Source: Patescibacteria group bacterium (GTDB lineage: Bacteria > Patescibacteriota > Minisyncoccia > Phycocordibacterales > XYD1-FULL-46-19). From it: a stretch of DNA of 16,753 nt. This document shows positions 5,856-11,542 of the stretch, one piece after another. A model generated the notes under the pieces. It did no database searches. It was not told the origin of the DNA and worked only from the letters and a program-made list of their open reading frames with translations. The DNA lies in contig JAUPVZ010000021.1 of NCBI GenBank assembly GCA_030916795.1, positions 1 through 16,753 on the forward strand. The letters run 5' to 3'. Numbering within the stretch: the first letter of the stretch is position 1; the number at the start of each line of letters is the position of its first letter. The position numbers were made by a program, and so were the translations under genes.

Positions 5856-6332
5856 CTATTTTTGACCCAAAAGTTGAAACAGCGCCACCCCGGTGGCAAC
5901 TGACACATTGAGAGACTCTTTCTCCCCTTTCATCGGGATTTCAACTACGGTGTCGCATTTATTTAAAACCGATTTCGGTAAACCTTTAGTTTCTTCACCT
6001 AAGACCAGCGCCCAACTTCCTTTTGGTTTTAGTTTACGATAATCAAGAGAATTTTCAGCTTGCTCGAGAGCAATAATTTGAACGCCCTCTTTTTTTAGTT
6101 TAGCTATAAGCAGGGCAATCGTTTTTTTATACTCCCACGCCATCGCCTTTTCCGCCCCTAAAGCAGTTTTGGCAATCTGCCCACTAACCCGCCCAAACTT
6201 ATCAGCCGGGCACGGCGTGACCCCCACCAAATATATTTTATCTACCCCCGCCGCATCGGCGGTACGGAAAATGGCCCCCACATTGTAGGCCGAGCGAATA
6301 TTAAAAAGAATAAGAAAAGATTTTTTAGACAT
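5856..6332 (-). CDS. TrmH/SpoU-family RNA 2'-O-methyltransferase
   Basis: A 158-residue SPOUT methyltransferase with the three SpoU motifs: N17VGAIFRTADAAG (motif 1, N17 and R23), LVLGEETKGL (109-118, motif 2) and IPMKGEKESLNVSVA (132-146, motif 3), which together form the trefoil-knot SAM site. These enzymes methylate the 2'-O of ribose in tRNA or rRNA. The length matches minimal single-domain members such as TrmL/TrmH, and no extra RNA-binding domain is visible. The substrate cannot be assigned. ATG 6332 starts the conserved region; longer in-frame extensions run into the hairpin at 6358-6385. There is no Shine-Dalgarno sequence; a TACAAA about 10 bases upstream could give a near-leaderless mRNA. 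Confidence 0.9.
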   Translation of the reverse strand: MSKKSFLILFNIRSAYNVGAIFRTADAAGVDKIYLVGVTPCPADKFGRVSGQIAKTALGAEKAMAWEYKKTIALLIAKLKKEGVQIIALEQAENSLDYRKLKPKGSWALVLGEETKGLPKSVLNKCDTVVEIPMKGEKESLNVSVATGVALFQLLGQK

Positions 6333-6357
6333 AGGTACGGTATTTGTAACAAACGAC

Positions 6358-6385
6358 GACCCGGAACGCAAACGCGCCCCGGGCC
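6358..6385 (-). terminator. Stable hairpin between the 6391 gene and trmH
   Basis: Arms 6358-6369 and 6373-6385 surround an AAA loop. On the plus strand the stem has A-C mismatches, but in a minus-strand transcript these become G-U pairs, so the hairpin is stable only in that direction. It lies just past the stop of the 6391-6690 gene. It lacks a proper T run, so it could be a weak terminator, an mRNA 3' end or an attenuator. Confidence 0.45.
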
Positions 6386-6390
6386 AAAAA

Positions 6391-6690
6391 CTAACGGATA
6401 TCGTAGGCGACACACTGGTCGCTAAAAGCAAGTTGAGATTTCTCGAACTTCTTCCCCAGCAAAAATTCTTGCTGGCGGACATAGTTGAGAAATCCCTGGT
6501 GAGTCAGCCCGTCGAAGTCCGCAGAAAAAATAACGACCAAACCTTCGATTTTCCGCCGAACGACGAACACCCGGTGTTTATCGTGAAAGAAGACGAAGCT
6601 GTCGCCAGCGCGAGGTAGCCGATCTCCTTTCAATAGATTCTCTTCCACCTTCAATTTTCTGGGGTCGATACACCCCACTGACATACCCAT
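6391..6690 (-). CDS. Small uncharacterised protein, SD-led
   Basis: A 99-residue protein I do not recognise. The sequence has a basic N-terminal third (DPRKLKVEENLLKGDRLP), a beta-rich middle (DSFVFFHDKHRVFVVRRKIEGLVVIFSADFDG) and a polar C-terminal part (FLNYVRQQEFLLGKKFEKS). No signal peptide, membrane segment or known motif is visible. ATG 6690 is chosen over the upstream in-frame ATG because GGAGG lies 5 bases before it. The promoter TTGATT-N16-TACAAT (6732-6759) lies just upstream, divergent from the tRNA-Lys promoter. Base composition is GC-richer than trmH next to it, as in the other SD-led genes of the region. Confidence 0.75.
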   Translation of the reverse strand: MGMSVGCIDPRKLKVEENLLKGDRLPRAGDSFVFFHDKHRVFVVRRKIEGLVVIFSADFDGLTHQGFLNYVRQQEFLLGKKFEKSQLAFSDQCVAYDIR

Positions 6691-6731
6691 ACTTACCTCC
6701 CTCCGCAATGCGGATGTTTTTTCCAAATCCG

Positions 6732-6759
6732 ATTGTATGCCTAAATTTTAAAAAATCAA
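6732..6759 (-). promoter_or_regulatory. Promoter of the 6391-6690 gene
   Basis: On the minus strand TTGATT (6759-6754), a 16-bp spacer and TACAAT (6737-6732). The predicted leader is about 35 nt. Confidence 0.6.
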
Positions 6760-6780
6760 TAATTTGTCTAATATACAACA

Positions 6781-6809
6781 TAGACAAAATACCTTTTTAT
6801 AGGTAAGAT
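6781..6809 (+). promoter_or_regulatory. Promoter of tRNA-Lys
   Basis: TAGACA (6781-6786), a 17-bp spacer and TAAGAT (6804-6809) lie 12 bases before the tRNA. The -35 is part of a 7-bp inverted repeat TTGTCTA/TAGACAA (6764-6787), which could be a site between the two divergent promoters. Confidence 0.6.
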
Positions 6810-6821
6810 AATGCCGTATTT

Positions 6822-6894
6822 GCCCTGTTAGCTCAGTTGGTAGAGCAGCTCCCTTTTAAGGAGATGGTCGCAGGTTCGACTCCTGCACGGGGCA
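6822..6894 (+). tRNA. tRNA-Lys (anticodon UUU)
   Basis: A complete 73-nt cloverleaf. The acceptor pairs GCCCTGT (6822-6828) with ACGGGGC (6887-6893), including one T-G pair, and has discriminator A6894. The D arm is GCTC-AGTTGGTA-GAGC. The anticodon loop CTTTTAA gives TTT, with one G-A mismatch at the outer end of the stem. The variable loop is 5 nt and the T arm is GCAGG-TTCGACT-CCTGC. CCA is not encoded. The last two bases belong to a 19-bp direct repeat found again at 8412, and no terminator follows directly. Confidence 0.95.
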
Positions 6895-6911
6895 CAAATA
6901 AAAATACTGCA
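6893..6911 (+). repeat. Left copy of 19-bp direct repeat at the tRNA-Lys 3' end
   Basis: The repeat (CACAAATAAAAATACTGCA) covers the last two bases of tRNA-Lys and its 3' flank. It recurs at 8412-8430 with one mismatch (T to C). Confidence 0.8.
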
Positions 6912-6923
6912 AAATACATTATT

Positions 6924-6961
6924 AAAAAAAAGAAGCCCGCGCGGTTATCCACGAGGGCTTC
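6924..6961 (-). terminator. Intrinsic terminator of the two-gene cassette
   Basis: On the minus strand the stem GAAGCCC/GGGCTTC (6961-6955 with 6938-6932) extends inward to about 12 paired positions around an ATAA loop and is followed by eight T residues (6931-6924). It lies 27 bases past the last stop. Confidence 0.9.
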
Positions 6962-6987
6962 GATAATGTGCTTTCGTCACTTTTCTT

Positions 6988-7776
6988 TTACTGCGCAGAG
7001 GACAACGCCGCACGGGTCTTCTGGATTCCTTTCTCCAGTCGCTCGCGCTCCCAGTCCTGCGTCACTGCTGGAAGTTTCTCCTCCAGCTCACCCAACCGCC
7101 TGGTGAGCAAGCTCCTCTCGAGACCGTTAAACTCACTGGTGTCCGCGCCGAGTTCCTGGAGCTTCTGGACGAGAGCCCGAATCCCTTTGATGTTGATGAG
7201 GTCGGTCTGCGCGTCGAAGTCAAACGCAATGTGCGTCTCGGGCCGGTGAAGCTTCCAACGAAGAAACTCTTCCTCGGACGCGAAGGGTCCCGCTTCGACG
7301 CGCGCCTTGGAGTACGCGGCGTACTTCCAGTCCATCCAGCGCAGATTATTAAACGTGAGGGAGAATTCGGCCGGATCGTCATCAAACTTGGCATACTGGC
7401 CAAAGTCACCGACGAGCCGATCAGAGCAGTTGGTATCGCCAAGCTCGTTGGCGCCCTTAAGGGACACCTCGTTGAACTTCTTGATCCACTTGTCCATTCG
7501 ACGCTCCCAGAGTATCCCGGTGAAGTGCGAGAGACTGTGCACCCACCCGCCATGTCCGCCACCACTCATACGGCCTCCAGCATGGTCAGGCTTGGTGCTG
7601 AGAAAGGATTCGAGCACTGCTTCCACCAGCTCAGGCGTAGACTTCTCCTCGCCCAGAACCGTAAAGACATTACTCTCGCCATCGTGGTAATCATCGACAC
7701 TCTGAACAATCTCGATAGCTCGATCGATCTGTCCGTTCTGGAGCAGACTCTTCAGTTGATCCGTCCGTTCACTCAT
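6988..7776 (-). CDS. Uncharacterised protein downstream of a receiver-like gene
   Basis: A 262-residue soluble protein I cannot assign. The helical N-terminus (residues 1-60) reads like a repeat-rich or TPR-like fold. A glycine/histidine segment with SGGGHGGWVHSLSHF lies at about 70-84, an acidic/aromatic middle with DFGQYAKFDDDPAEF follows, and EEEFLRWKLHRPETH leads into a charged C-terminal region that looks coiled (LQELGADTSEF to the end). No signal peptide or membrane segment is visible. It begins inside the stop of the upstream gene (TAATG) with AAGGAG about 9 bases before the ATG, so the two are translated together. The histidine cluster might bind metal, which is speculation. Confidence 0.8.
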   Translation of the reverse strand: MSERTDQLKSLLQNGQIDRAIEIVQSVDDYHDGESNVFTVLGEEKSTPELVEAVLESFLSTKPDHAGGRMSGGGHGGWVHSLSHFTGILWERRMDKWIKKFNEVSLKGANELGDTNCSDRLVGDFGQYAKFDDDPAEFSLTFNNLRWMDWKYAAYSKARVEAGPFASEEEFLRWKLHRPETHIAFDFDAQTDLINIKGIRALVQKLQELGADTSEFNGLERSLLTRRLGELEEKLPAVTQDWERERLEKGIQKTRAALSSAQ

Positions 7777-8147
7777 TATCCGTCTCCTTTGGTGAGGTTG
7801 TCCACGACCATTTTCAGATCGCAGTGATTTCTGTTTGCTGTTCCGCCAACCGTGACGGCAGCTCGATTGAATTGTTCCGTGCCACCACCACTATTAGCAA
7901 TGACGTGTCCAGTATATCCTCCTTGAAGGAGGGAACGGACAACATCTGCCCCAGTGATGTTGGACTTTCCCAATCCATATCCGACCAGCACAACATCTGG
8001 CTTGAGAGTATCCACCATCTGGCAAGTCCGCTCGATAGAATCGAACGGTTCCAGGGTTAACAACTCATGATTGCTTGCACAACCAGAGAGTTCCCATTGG
8101 CGAATCACTTCGCCGAGCCGGTCGTCTATAAACAAGACCTTGGCCAT
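7776..8147 (-). CDS. Degenerate response-regulator receiver-like protein
   Basis: A 123-residue single-domain protein with a CheY-like outline. The first strand and acidic pair are KVLFIDD (D8, D9). The third strand is PDVVLVGYGLG, where the phospho-acceptor aspartate would be and G56 stands instead. The fourth strand VIANSGG has S86 in the Thr/Ser switch position. The lysine of the fifth strand is not evident. Canonical phosphorylation is therefore unlikely, and it may be a pseudo-receiver that signals in another way. No output domain is attached; the overlapping downstream gene is the likely partner. AAGGAG lies 6-7 bases before ATG 8147, and the promoter is near-consensus. Family assignment rests on the fold pattern only. 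Confidence 0.7.
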   Translation of the reverse strand: MAKVLFIDDRLGEVIRQWELSGCASNHELLTLEPFDSIERTCQMVDTLKPDVVLVGYGLGKSNITGADVVRSLLQGGYTGHVIANSGGGTEQFNRAAVTVGGTANRNHCDLKMVVDNLTKGDG

Positions 8148-8222
8148 AGCTGTCTCCTTTGTAAAAGTGCGTTTTTAATAATTAAAAATAAAGGTAAACC
8201 CTATTTCTAATTTTCTGCATCG

Positions 8223-8251
8223 ATGATAGCATACTTCTACTATCTTGTCAA
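8223..8251 (-). promoter_or_regulatory. Near-consensus promoter of the two-gene cassette
   Basis: On the minus strand TTGACA (8251-8246), a 17-bp spacer and TATCAT (8228-8223). The predicted leader is about 70 nt and AT-rich. Confidence 0.8.
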
Positions 8252-8411
8252 GCCCTGTGTGTTATTTCAAGTGTTAGTAAAAGACGCAAGAAAAAAGGGC
8301 TTAATTCAGGAATTTTTAGAGTTTCTATTGAAATATTCAGTGCACAATCAGAAAAAGTGGGGCAATTTAAAAATCTTTTAGAAAATGGTTTCGAGCTATA
8401 CTGTAAATATA
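8252..8411. other. AT-rich segment without a supported gene
   Basis: This is part of a 537-base stretch between the genes ending at 8147 and 8864. An open frame crosses it on the plus strand but has no start signal and reads on into the reversed tRNA remnant, so I do not call it. The rest of the stretch holds the promoter at 8223-8251, the hairpin at 8412-8454, the tRNA remnant at 8455-8577 and about 100 bases with only a 6-bp hairpin near 8659-8675. Confidence 0.5.
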
Positions 8412-8454
8412 CACAAATAAAAATACCGCAGAACTTGCGGTATTTTTATTTGTG
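8412..8454. terminator. Palindromic terminator, probably once that of tRNA-Lys
   Basis: The perfect 19-bp stem 8412-8430/8436-8454 has the 5-nt loop GAACT. The GC core CCGCA/TGCGG is followed by TATTTTTATTT in the plus direction, giving an intrinsic terminator. Its left arm (8412-8430) is the right copy of the direct repeat found at the 3' end of tRNA-Lys. Confidence 0.8.
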
Positions 8455-8577
8455 CCCCGTAACAACTGAACTACTTCAGTTGGTGTGCAGGAGTCGAAAA
8501 GGTTGAGCTTGTCGCAGTGAATGGAGCGAAACGAGACACGAAACCTATACCGTTCCCGTAGGGAAAGAATCCTGCAT
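8455..8577 (-). pseudogene. Degenerate copy of the tRNA-Lys 3' end with hairpin insertions
   Basis: Read on the minus strand, TCGACTCCTGCA and CGGGGCA match the T loop, T stem and acceptor of tRNA-Lys. A 24-26-base hairpin (8463-8470/8475-8482, CAACTGAA and TTCAGTTG) is inserted between T stem and acceptor. The 5' arm of the T stem, TGCAGGA, is displaced by about 77 bases (8486-8492 pairs with 8570-8576), and the spacer contains the hairpin TTCCC-GTA-GGGAA (8553-8565). No D or anticodon arm can be built, so it is not a working tRNA. The design is the same as at 455-590. Confidence 0.6.
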
Positions 8578-8684
8578 ATAAAAACCGGACTCCCATGAGC
8601 CCAGCCAAATCAATCAAAACGGTGCAAAAAAAATATGTAACCACCTCCTCCACCATGAACGTCTTCTACGTTCTATTAAAAACG

Positions 8685-8864
8685 TCACCCTGCCCAGGTT
8701 GTGAACCGGGCTGGGATAAAAACCTTGCCCTCCTTCGTTTCTGAAAGACCCGACATAACGAGCCCCCGACGAGCTAGATGATCGACTACATCCTCATCAC
8801 TCTCGTCAGCTTTTTCTTCTCGGTAAATATGTGTCAGGACCTTAAACTCCCAGTCTGTGAGCAT
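8685..8864 (-). CDS. Small uncharacterised protein, SD-led
   Basis: A 59-residue acidic/helical protein beginning MLTDWEFKVLTHIYREE and ending IPARFTTWAG. The pattern of a helix, an acidic segment (DESDEDVVDHL), a second helix and a short beta end (KEGKVFIPARF) could be a winged-helix-like domain, but I do not recognise it. ATG 8864 is chosen over upstream in-frame ATGs, which would overlap holA, because AGGAGG lies about 6 bases before it and a TATAAT box about 23 bases before it. It lies close downstream of holA but has its own promoter inside the end of that gene. Confidence 0.65.
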   Translation of the reverse strand: MLTDWEFKVLTHIYREEKADESDEDVVDHLARRGLVMSGLSETKEGKVFIPARFTTWAG

Positions 8865-8886
8865 TAGCCCCTCCTTTCTGACAAGA

Positions 8887-8914
8887 ATTATAGAGCCAAC
8901 TTTATTAAAAGCAA
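8887..8914 (-). promoter_or_regulatory. Promoter of the 8685-8864 gene
   Basis: On the minus strand TTGCTT (8914-8909), a 16-bp spacer and TATAAT (8892-8887), immediately past the holA stop codon. Confidence 0.65.
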
Positions 8915-8919
8915 CCTCT

Positions 8920-9636
8920 TTATATCTCGAGCGCAAACCGCTCGAGCGCCACATCCAACTCTCGGCTCTCCCGTCGAGCATCATGATACAGGGCCACTAG
9001 TCGGCCCAACAAATTGGAAACCTCGTCATCTCCCCAATTTCTTAGATAACCACGCGCTTTTTTGGCGACAAAAGGGTGGAGAGGTAGGTTTTGGTCGCTC
9101 TCTTCCCGAGAAACCAGGGCCATATTTTTGGCCATCCCAAACATCTGCCAAAACACTTCTTCGGCTTCATAACCTTTGACCAAGGCTGTCGCCACGACCT
9201 TCCACAACCTCAGTCTGTCTCTTGCCCCCAGAGCATCGCCGATGGAAAAAATAAAAGTATCTTTGGCTTCTGCTTGCGCCCTTTTCTCAAATTCTTTTAA
9301 TTCAACACCATCTTTGGCTAATTTTTTCTTTTGCGGGGCCGATAACTTTTCCTCCCATAACAAAAACAAATGTTCTGCCTGGACCACCCTAGTCAAATTG
9401 TTTTCTAGCCACTTTTCGGCCTCAGGGCTTTGCAACAACCGCTTCGTGAGAACAATGTGTTTGGGTACAAATAGCCCTTGCCCATAAAGTAGCTCATCAG
9501 CAATATTGTCAGAAAAATTTTCATCAGTCAGCTCAAAAATCTCGGCATCGGGCTTTTTGATCTTTACCGCTTCGGCCATCTTGCGCCAAGCTAGCTGGGA
9601 CTTATTTATATCTGAGCCAAAATAAATATACAACAT
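8920..9636 (-). CDS. holA: DNA polymerase III delta subunit-like protein (HolA)
   Basis: A 238-residue protein beginning MLYIYFGSDINKSQLAWRK, like the N-terminus of HolA in which a strand is followed by GxD rather than a P-loop. It continues with alternating helices and strands (IVLTKRLL, HLFLLWEEKL) and ends with a helical collar-like region, HPFVAKKARGYLRNW...LLGRLVALYHDARRESRELDVALERF, which fits the delta C-terminal domain (L..L...D...K..G.D...ALE). The delta subunit opens the beta clamp within the clamp loader. It is about 100 residues shorter than usual, mainly in the middle domain. The assignment is by pattern only. There is no Shine-Dalgarno sequence. It lies downstream of xth on the same strand. 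Confidence 0.6.
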   Translation of the reverse strand: MLYIYFGSDINKSQLAWRKMAEAVKIKKPDAEIFELTDENFSDNIADELLYGQGLFVPKHIVLTKRLLQSPEAEKWLENNLTRVVQAEHLFLLWEEKLSAPQKKKLAKDGVELKEFEKRAQAEAKDTFIFSIGDALGARDRLRLWKVVATALVKGYEAEEVFWQMFGMAKNMALVSREESDQNLPLHPFVAKKARGYLRNWGDDEVSNLLGRLVALYHDARRESRELDVALERFALEI

Positions 9637-9668
9637 ATATTAAAACTTCGTTGAAGGCTTTTGTGTGA

Positions 9669-9735
9669 CGAAACCTCGCGCAGGACGACTGGTCCGAGCG
9701 GAGAGAAAATTCAACAGAATTTTACGCGTGTTTCG
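9669..9735. other. Potential three-way-junction RNA or repeat between xth and holA
   Basis: The outer stem pairs 9669-9674 (CGAAAC) with 9730-9735 and 9677-9680 (CGCG) with 9725-9728. Inside it are two hairpins, 9683-9686/9692-9695 (GGAC/GTCC) and 9706-9712/9717-9723 (AAAATTC/GAATTTT). The folding holds on both strands. No open frame or promoter explains it. It could be an intergenic repeat, an mRNA processing site or a small RNA. Confidence 0.4.
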
Positions 9736-9773
9736 GAACATAAATGCCGAGAAAGAAGTTTTCACATTTTAAA

Positions 9774-10553
9774 TTAAAACTCTACCTCCAACAAAATCGG
9801 CGCGTGATCCGAACCATAGATATCATCTAAAATTTCTGCCCTCTTTATATTATCGACCAAATCAGTACTGACATAAAAATAATCTATCCGCCAACCCACA
9901 TTTCTCTCGCGCGCGGCGGTCTTTTGGTCCCACCAGCTATACTGGATTTTTTCTGGTTGTTTAAACCGGAAAGTGTCTACAAAACCAATAGCGGCAAACT
10001 TATCCAACCAATCTCTTTCTACTCTCATAAACCCCGACACCTTTTCGTTTTGCTTGGGGCGGGCCAAATCGATTTCCTCGTGGGCGGTATTTACGTCACC
10101 AGTAAAAATTATCGGTTTGCCCAATTTTTGTAATTTTTTGAGATAACTAACAAATTCTTTATAGAATTCCAGCTTATAGGCCAAGCGCTCGGGACTAGCT
10201 CCCCCGTTGGGAAAATAGATATTCAAAAATATAAAATCAGCAAAATGGGTTTCTAGCATCCGCCCTTCGGCGTTTAGAATATCTACCCCAAAGTCGGTTG
10301 TTACTTTTTCGGGCACCTGTTTGGCATAAGTTGCCACCCCACTGTAACCCTTTTTAGTATCACAACAATCCCAATAGGAATTATAGCCGGCGGGGTGTAC
10401 CAGGGCCCCAGATAGCTGCCCCACATCGTGAACCTTGGTCTCTTGGACGGCCACAATGTCATATTTACCAGTACCGACAAAGTCTAAAAAGCCCTTGCGT
10501 TCGGCCGCACGAATCCCGTTTACATTCCAAGAAATTAGGGAATATTTTCTCAT
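9774..10553 (-). CDS. xth: Exodeoxyribonuclease III (AP endonuclease)
   Basis: A 259-residue member of the exonuclease III/APE1 phosphodiesterase family, which cleaves DNA at abasic sites after glycosylases such as Fpg and UDG. All catalytic motifs are present: SWNVNGIRA (N10), VQETK (E38), NIYFPNG (Y113), GDVNTAHEEIDLA (D153, N155), the WRIDYF segment near the end, and GSDHAP (D249, H250). The length matches E. coli XthA (268). Only 12 bases separate it from the udg stop, so udg and xth are probably co-transcribed, joining two consecutive steps of base-excision repair. There is no Shine-Dalgarno sequence. Confidence 0.95.
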   Translation of the reverse strand: MRKYSLISWNVNGIRAAERKGFLDFVGTGKYDIVAVQETKVHDVGQLSGALVHPAGYNSYWDCCDTKKGYSGVATYAKQVPEKVTTDFGVDILNAEGRMLETHFADFIFLNIYFPNGGASPERLAYKLEFYKEFVSYLKKLQKLGKPIIFTGDVNTAHEEIDLARPKQNEKVSGFMRVERDWLDKFAAIGFVDTFRFKQPEKIQYSWWDQKTAARERNVGWRIDYFYVSTDLVDNIKRAEILDDIYGSDHAPILLEVEF

Positions 10554-10565
10554 AATCGGAGTATA

Positions 10566-11177
10566 TCACACTCTTTCCAGTAGCTCTTTAAGTTTTAGAA
10601 AATCGTCTTTTAAGGTGCTCTTTAAGGCTTGGTTATAAATCGCGGCGGCCGGGTGGTACAAAGGCAATACCCAAATATGGCCATAAGAAGTTCTAACTTT
10701 CACCGCTTTGCCATGAAGCTCGCCAATAGTTTGGAAACACTCATCGGCCTTATATTTTTGTAAAATATATAACATCGAAAACCGACCAAGAGTCGCAATA
10801 ACTTTAGGCTGGATTATTTCAATCTGCCGATCTAAATACGGAGCATAAAGCGCAATTTCATGTGGGGTTGGGTCGCGGTTTTCGGGCGGGCGGTCTTTGA
10901 CAATATTGGTGATATATATTTGTGACCGCTCCAAAGCAATAGTCGAAAGTAATTCATCCAAAATTTTCCCCGCGGCCCCGCAAAATGGCCGAGCAGTTTT
11001 GGCTTCATTCTTACCGGGAGCCTCTCCAATAAACACCACCTCGGCATCATGGCTGCCCTCACCTACAACCGGATAGTAGCCGTTTTCTTGGCGATATTCA
11101 TATAAAGGAGAAATAGTTAGGGCCAAGACTTCGTCTCTAATCTCTTTCATCGCTTTATGTTTTATCTCGTCAGTCAT
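10566..11177 (-). CDS. Family-4-type uracil-DNA glycosylase without iron-sulfur ligands
   Basis: A 203-residue glycosylase that removes uracil from DNA. The family-4 signature GEAPGKNE (51-58) is followed by RPFCGAAGKILDELL (63-77), YITNIVKDRPPENRDPTP (88-105) and the second active-site motif LPLYHPAAAIYN (171-182). Family 4 normally has four cysteines holding a 4Fe-4S cluster: a CxxCxL near the N-terminus, KCRPP, and a Cys before the RPYL helix. Here these positions are L20, S23, D95 and Y111, so the cluster appears to be lost. The start overlaps the end of ogt by 8 bases, which implies translational coupling. No Shine-Dalgarno sequence is present. A related DUF-type glycosylase of different specificity is possible. 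Confidence 0.88.
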   Translation of the reverse strand: MTDEIKHKAMKEIRDEVLALTISPLYEYRQENGYYPVVGEGSHDAEVVFIGEAPGKNEAKTARPFCGAAGKILDELLSTIALERSQIYITNIVKDRPPENRDPTPHEIALYAPYLDRQIEIIQPKVIATLGRFSMLYILQKYKADECFQTIGELHGKAVKVRTSYGHIWVLPLYHPAAAIYNQALKSTLKDDFLKLKELLERV

Positions 11178-11433
11178 TTTTGGCTAATTTGGCTTCGGCT
11201 AATAAAAGCTTGATTTTTGTCTTTGCTCCTCGGTTATAACCACCCGTCTTACCATCCGACCGTACCACCCGGTGGCATGGTATTTGTGGGTCATAATTTT
11301 TGTTTAAAATATTACCAACCGCCCGCCAGGCAGTAGGGCGACCAGCTTTGATTGCCACCTGTTTATAGGTCAAAACCGAACCAGCTGGTATTTTTTTGAC
11401 CACTTTTCTCACTTTGTCAGCAAATGTCGGCAT
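11170..11433 (-). CDS. ogt: O6-alkylguanine-DNA alkyltransferase, minimal one-domain form
   Basis: An 87-residue protein consisting only of the C-terminal DNA-binding/active-site domain of the Ada/MGMT family. The reactive cysteine C53 lies in IPCHRVV. R37 in AWRAVGNIL fits the arginine finger, and the GGYNRG segment (64-69) closes the active site. These proteins take the alkyl group from O6-alkylguanine onto the cysteine. Because the Cys is present it is not an alkyltransferase-like (ATL) protein, which has Trp there. The N-terminal domain of full-length enzymes is absent. It heads an ogt-udg-xth group and its promoter puts the mRNA start at the ATG (leaderless). Confidence 0.9.
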   Translation of the reverse strand: MPTFADKVRKVVKKIPAGSVLTYKQVAIKAGRPTAWRAVGNILNKNYDPQIPCHRVVRSDGKTGGYNRGAKTKIKLLLAEAKLAKND

Positions 11434-11440
11434 TAATTAA

Positions 11441-11469
11441 ATGATAGTTGATACCTAGAGGTTAGGCAA
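11441..11469 (-). promoter_or_regulatory. Promoter of ogt, leaderless arrangement
   Basis: On the minus strand TTGCCT (11469-11464), a 17-bp spacer and TATCAT (11446-11441), then 7 bases to the ATG at 11433. The predicted transcript begins at the start codon. Confidence 0.6.
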
Positions 11470-11488
11470 TCATAACCCAAAACAAAAA

Positions 11489-11530
11489 CCCCGCATTCAA
11501 TCAACTAAAATTAGTAGAATGAATGCGGGG
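11489..11530 (-). terminator. Terminator of the small membrane-protein gene
   Basis: The perfect 11-bp stem 11489-11499/11520-11530 (CCCCGCATTCA/TGAATGCGGGG) extends inward through ACTAA/TTAGT with a few mismatches. On the minus strand TTTTTGTTTT follows. It separates this gene from ogt. Confidence 0.9.
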
Positions 11531-11542
11531 CTCTTGAAGAAA

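Larger units (their letters stand above)
6912..8411. mobile_element. 1.5-kb two-gene cassette inserted between tRNA-Lys and its terminator
   Basis: The segment lies between direct repeats 6893-6911 and 8412-8430. The right copy continues into a hairpin terminator and then TGCCCCGT, the reverse complement of the tRNA-Lys 3' end. If the segment and one repeat are removed, tRNA-Lys is followed directly by a perfect palindrome, as in the tRNA-Arg locus. The cassette is a full transcription unit: a consensus promoter, two GC-rich SD-led genes and a terminator. It carries no integrase or transposase. The insertion history is inference. Confidence 0.5.

Noticed and set aside
5389..5865. Plus-strand open frame opposite the 5113-5700 gene
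   Set aside because: It runs through the consensus promoter of the opposite gene and into trmH; the minus-strand gene has the SD and promoter.
6945..6953. DnaA-box-like TTATCCACG
   Set aside because: It has one mismatch and forms part of the stem-loop of the cassette terminator.
7231..7827. Plus-strand open frame opposite the two-gene cassette
   Set aside because: The minus-strand genes have SD sequences, an overlap, a promoter and a terminator; the plus frame has none of these and is a GC-driven shadow.
8252..8512. Plus-strand open frame of about 85 codons upstream of and through the tRNA-Lys remnant
   Set aside because: No start codon with a signal, and it reads through a terminator hairpin and a reversed tRNA end, a typical false frame.
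8865..8984. Longer N-terminus for the 8685-8864 gene
   Set aside because: It would overlap holA in another frame and lie upstream of the promoter at 8887-8914; ATG 8864 has the SD.
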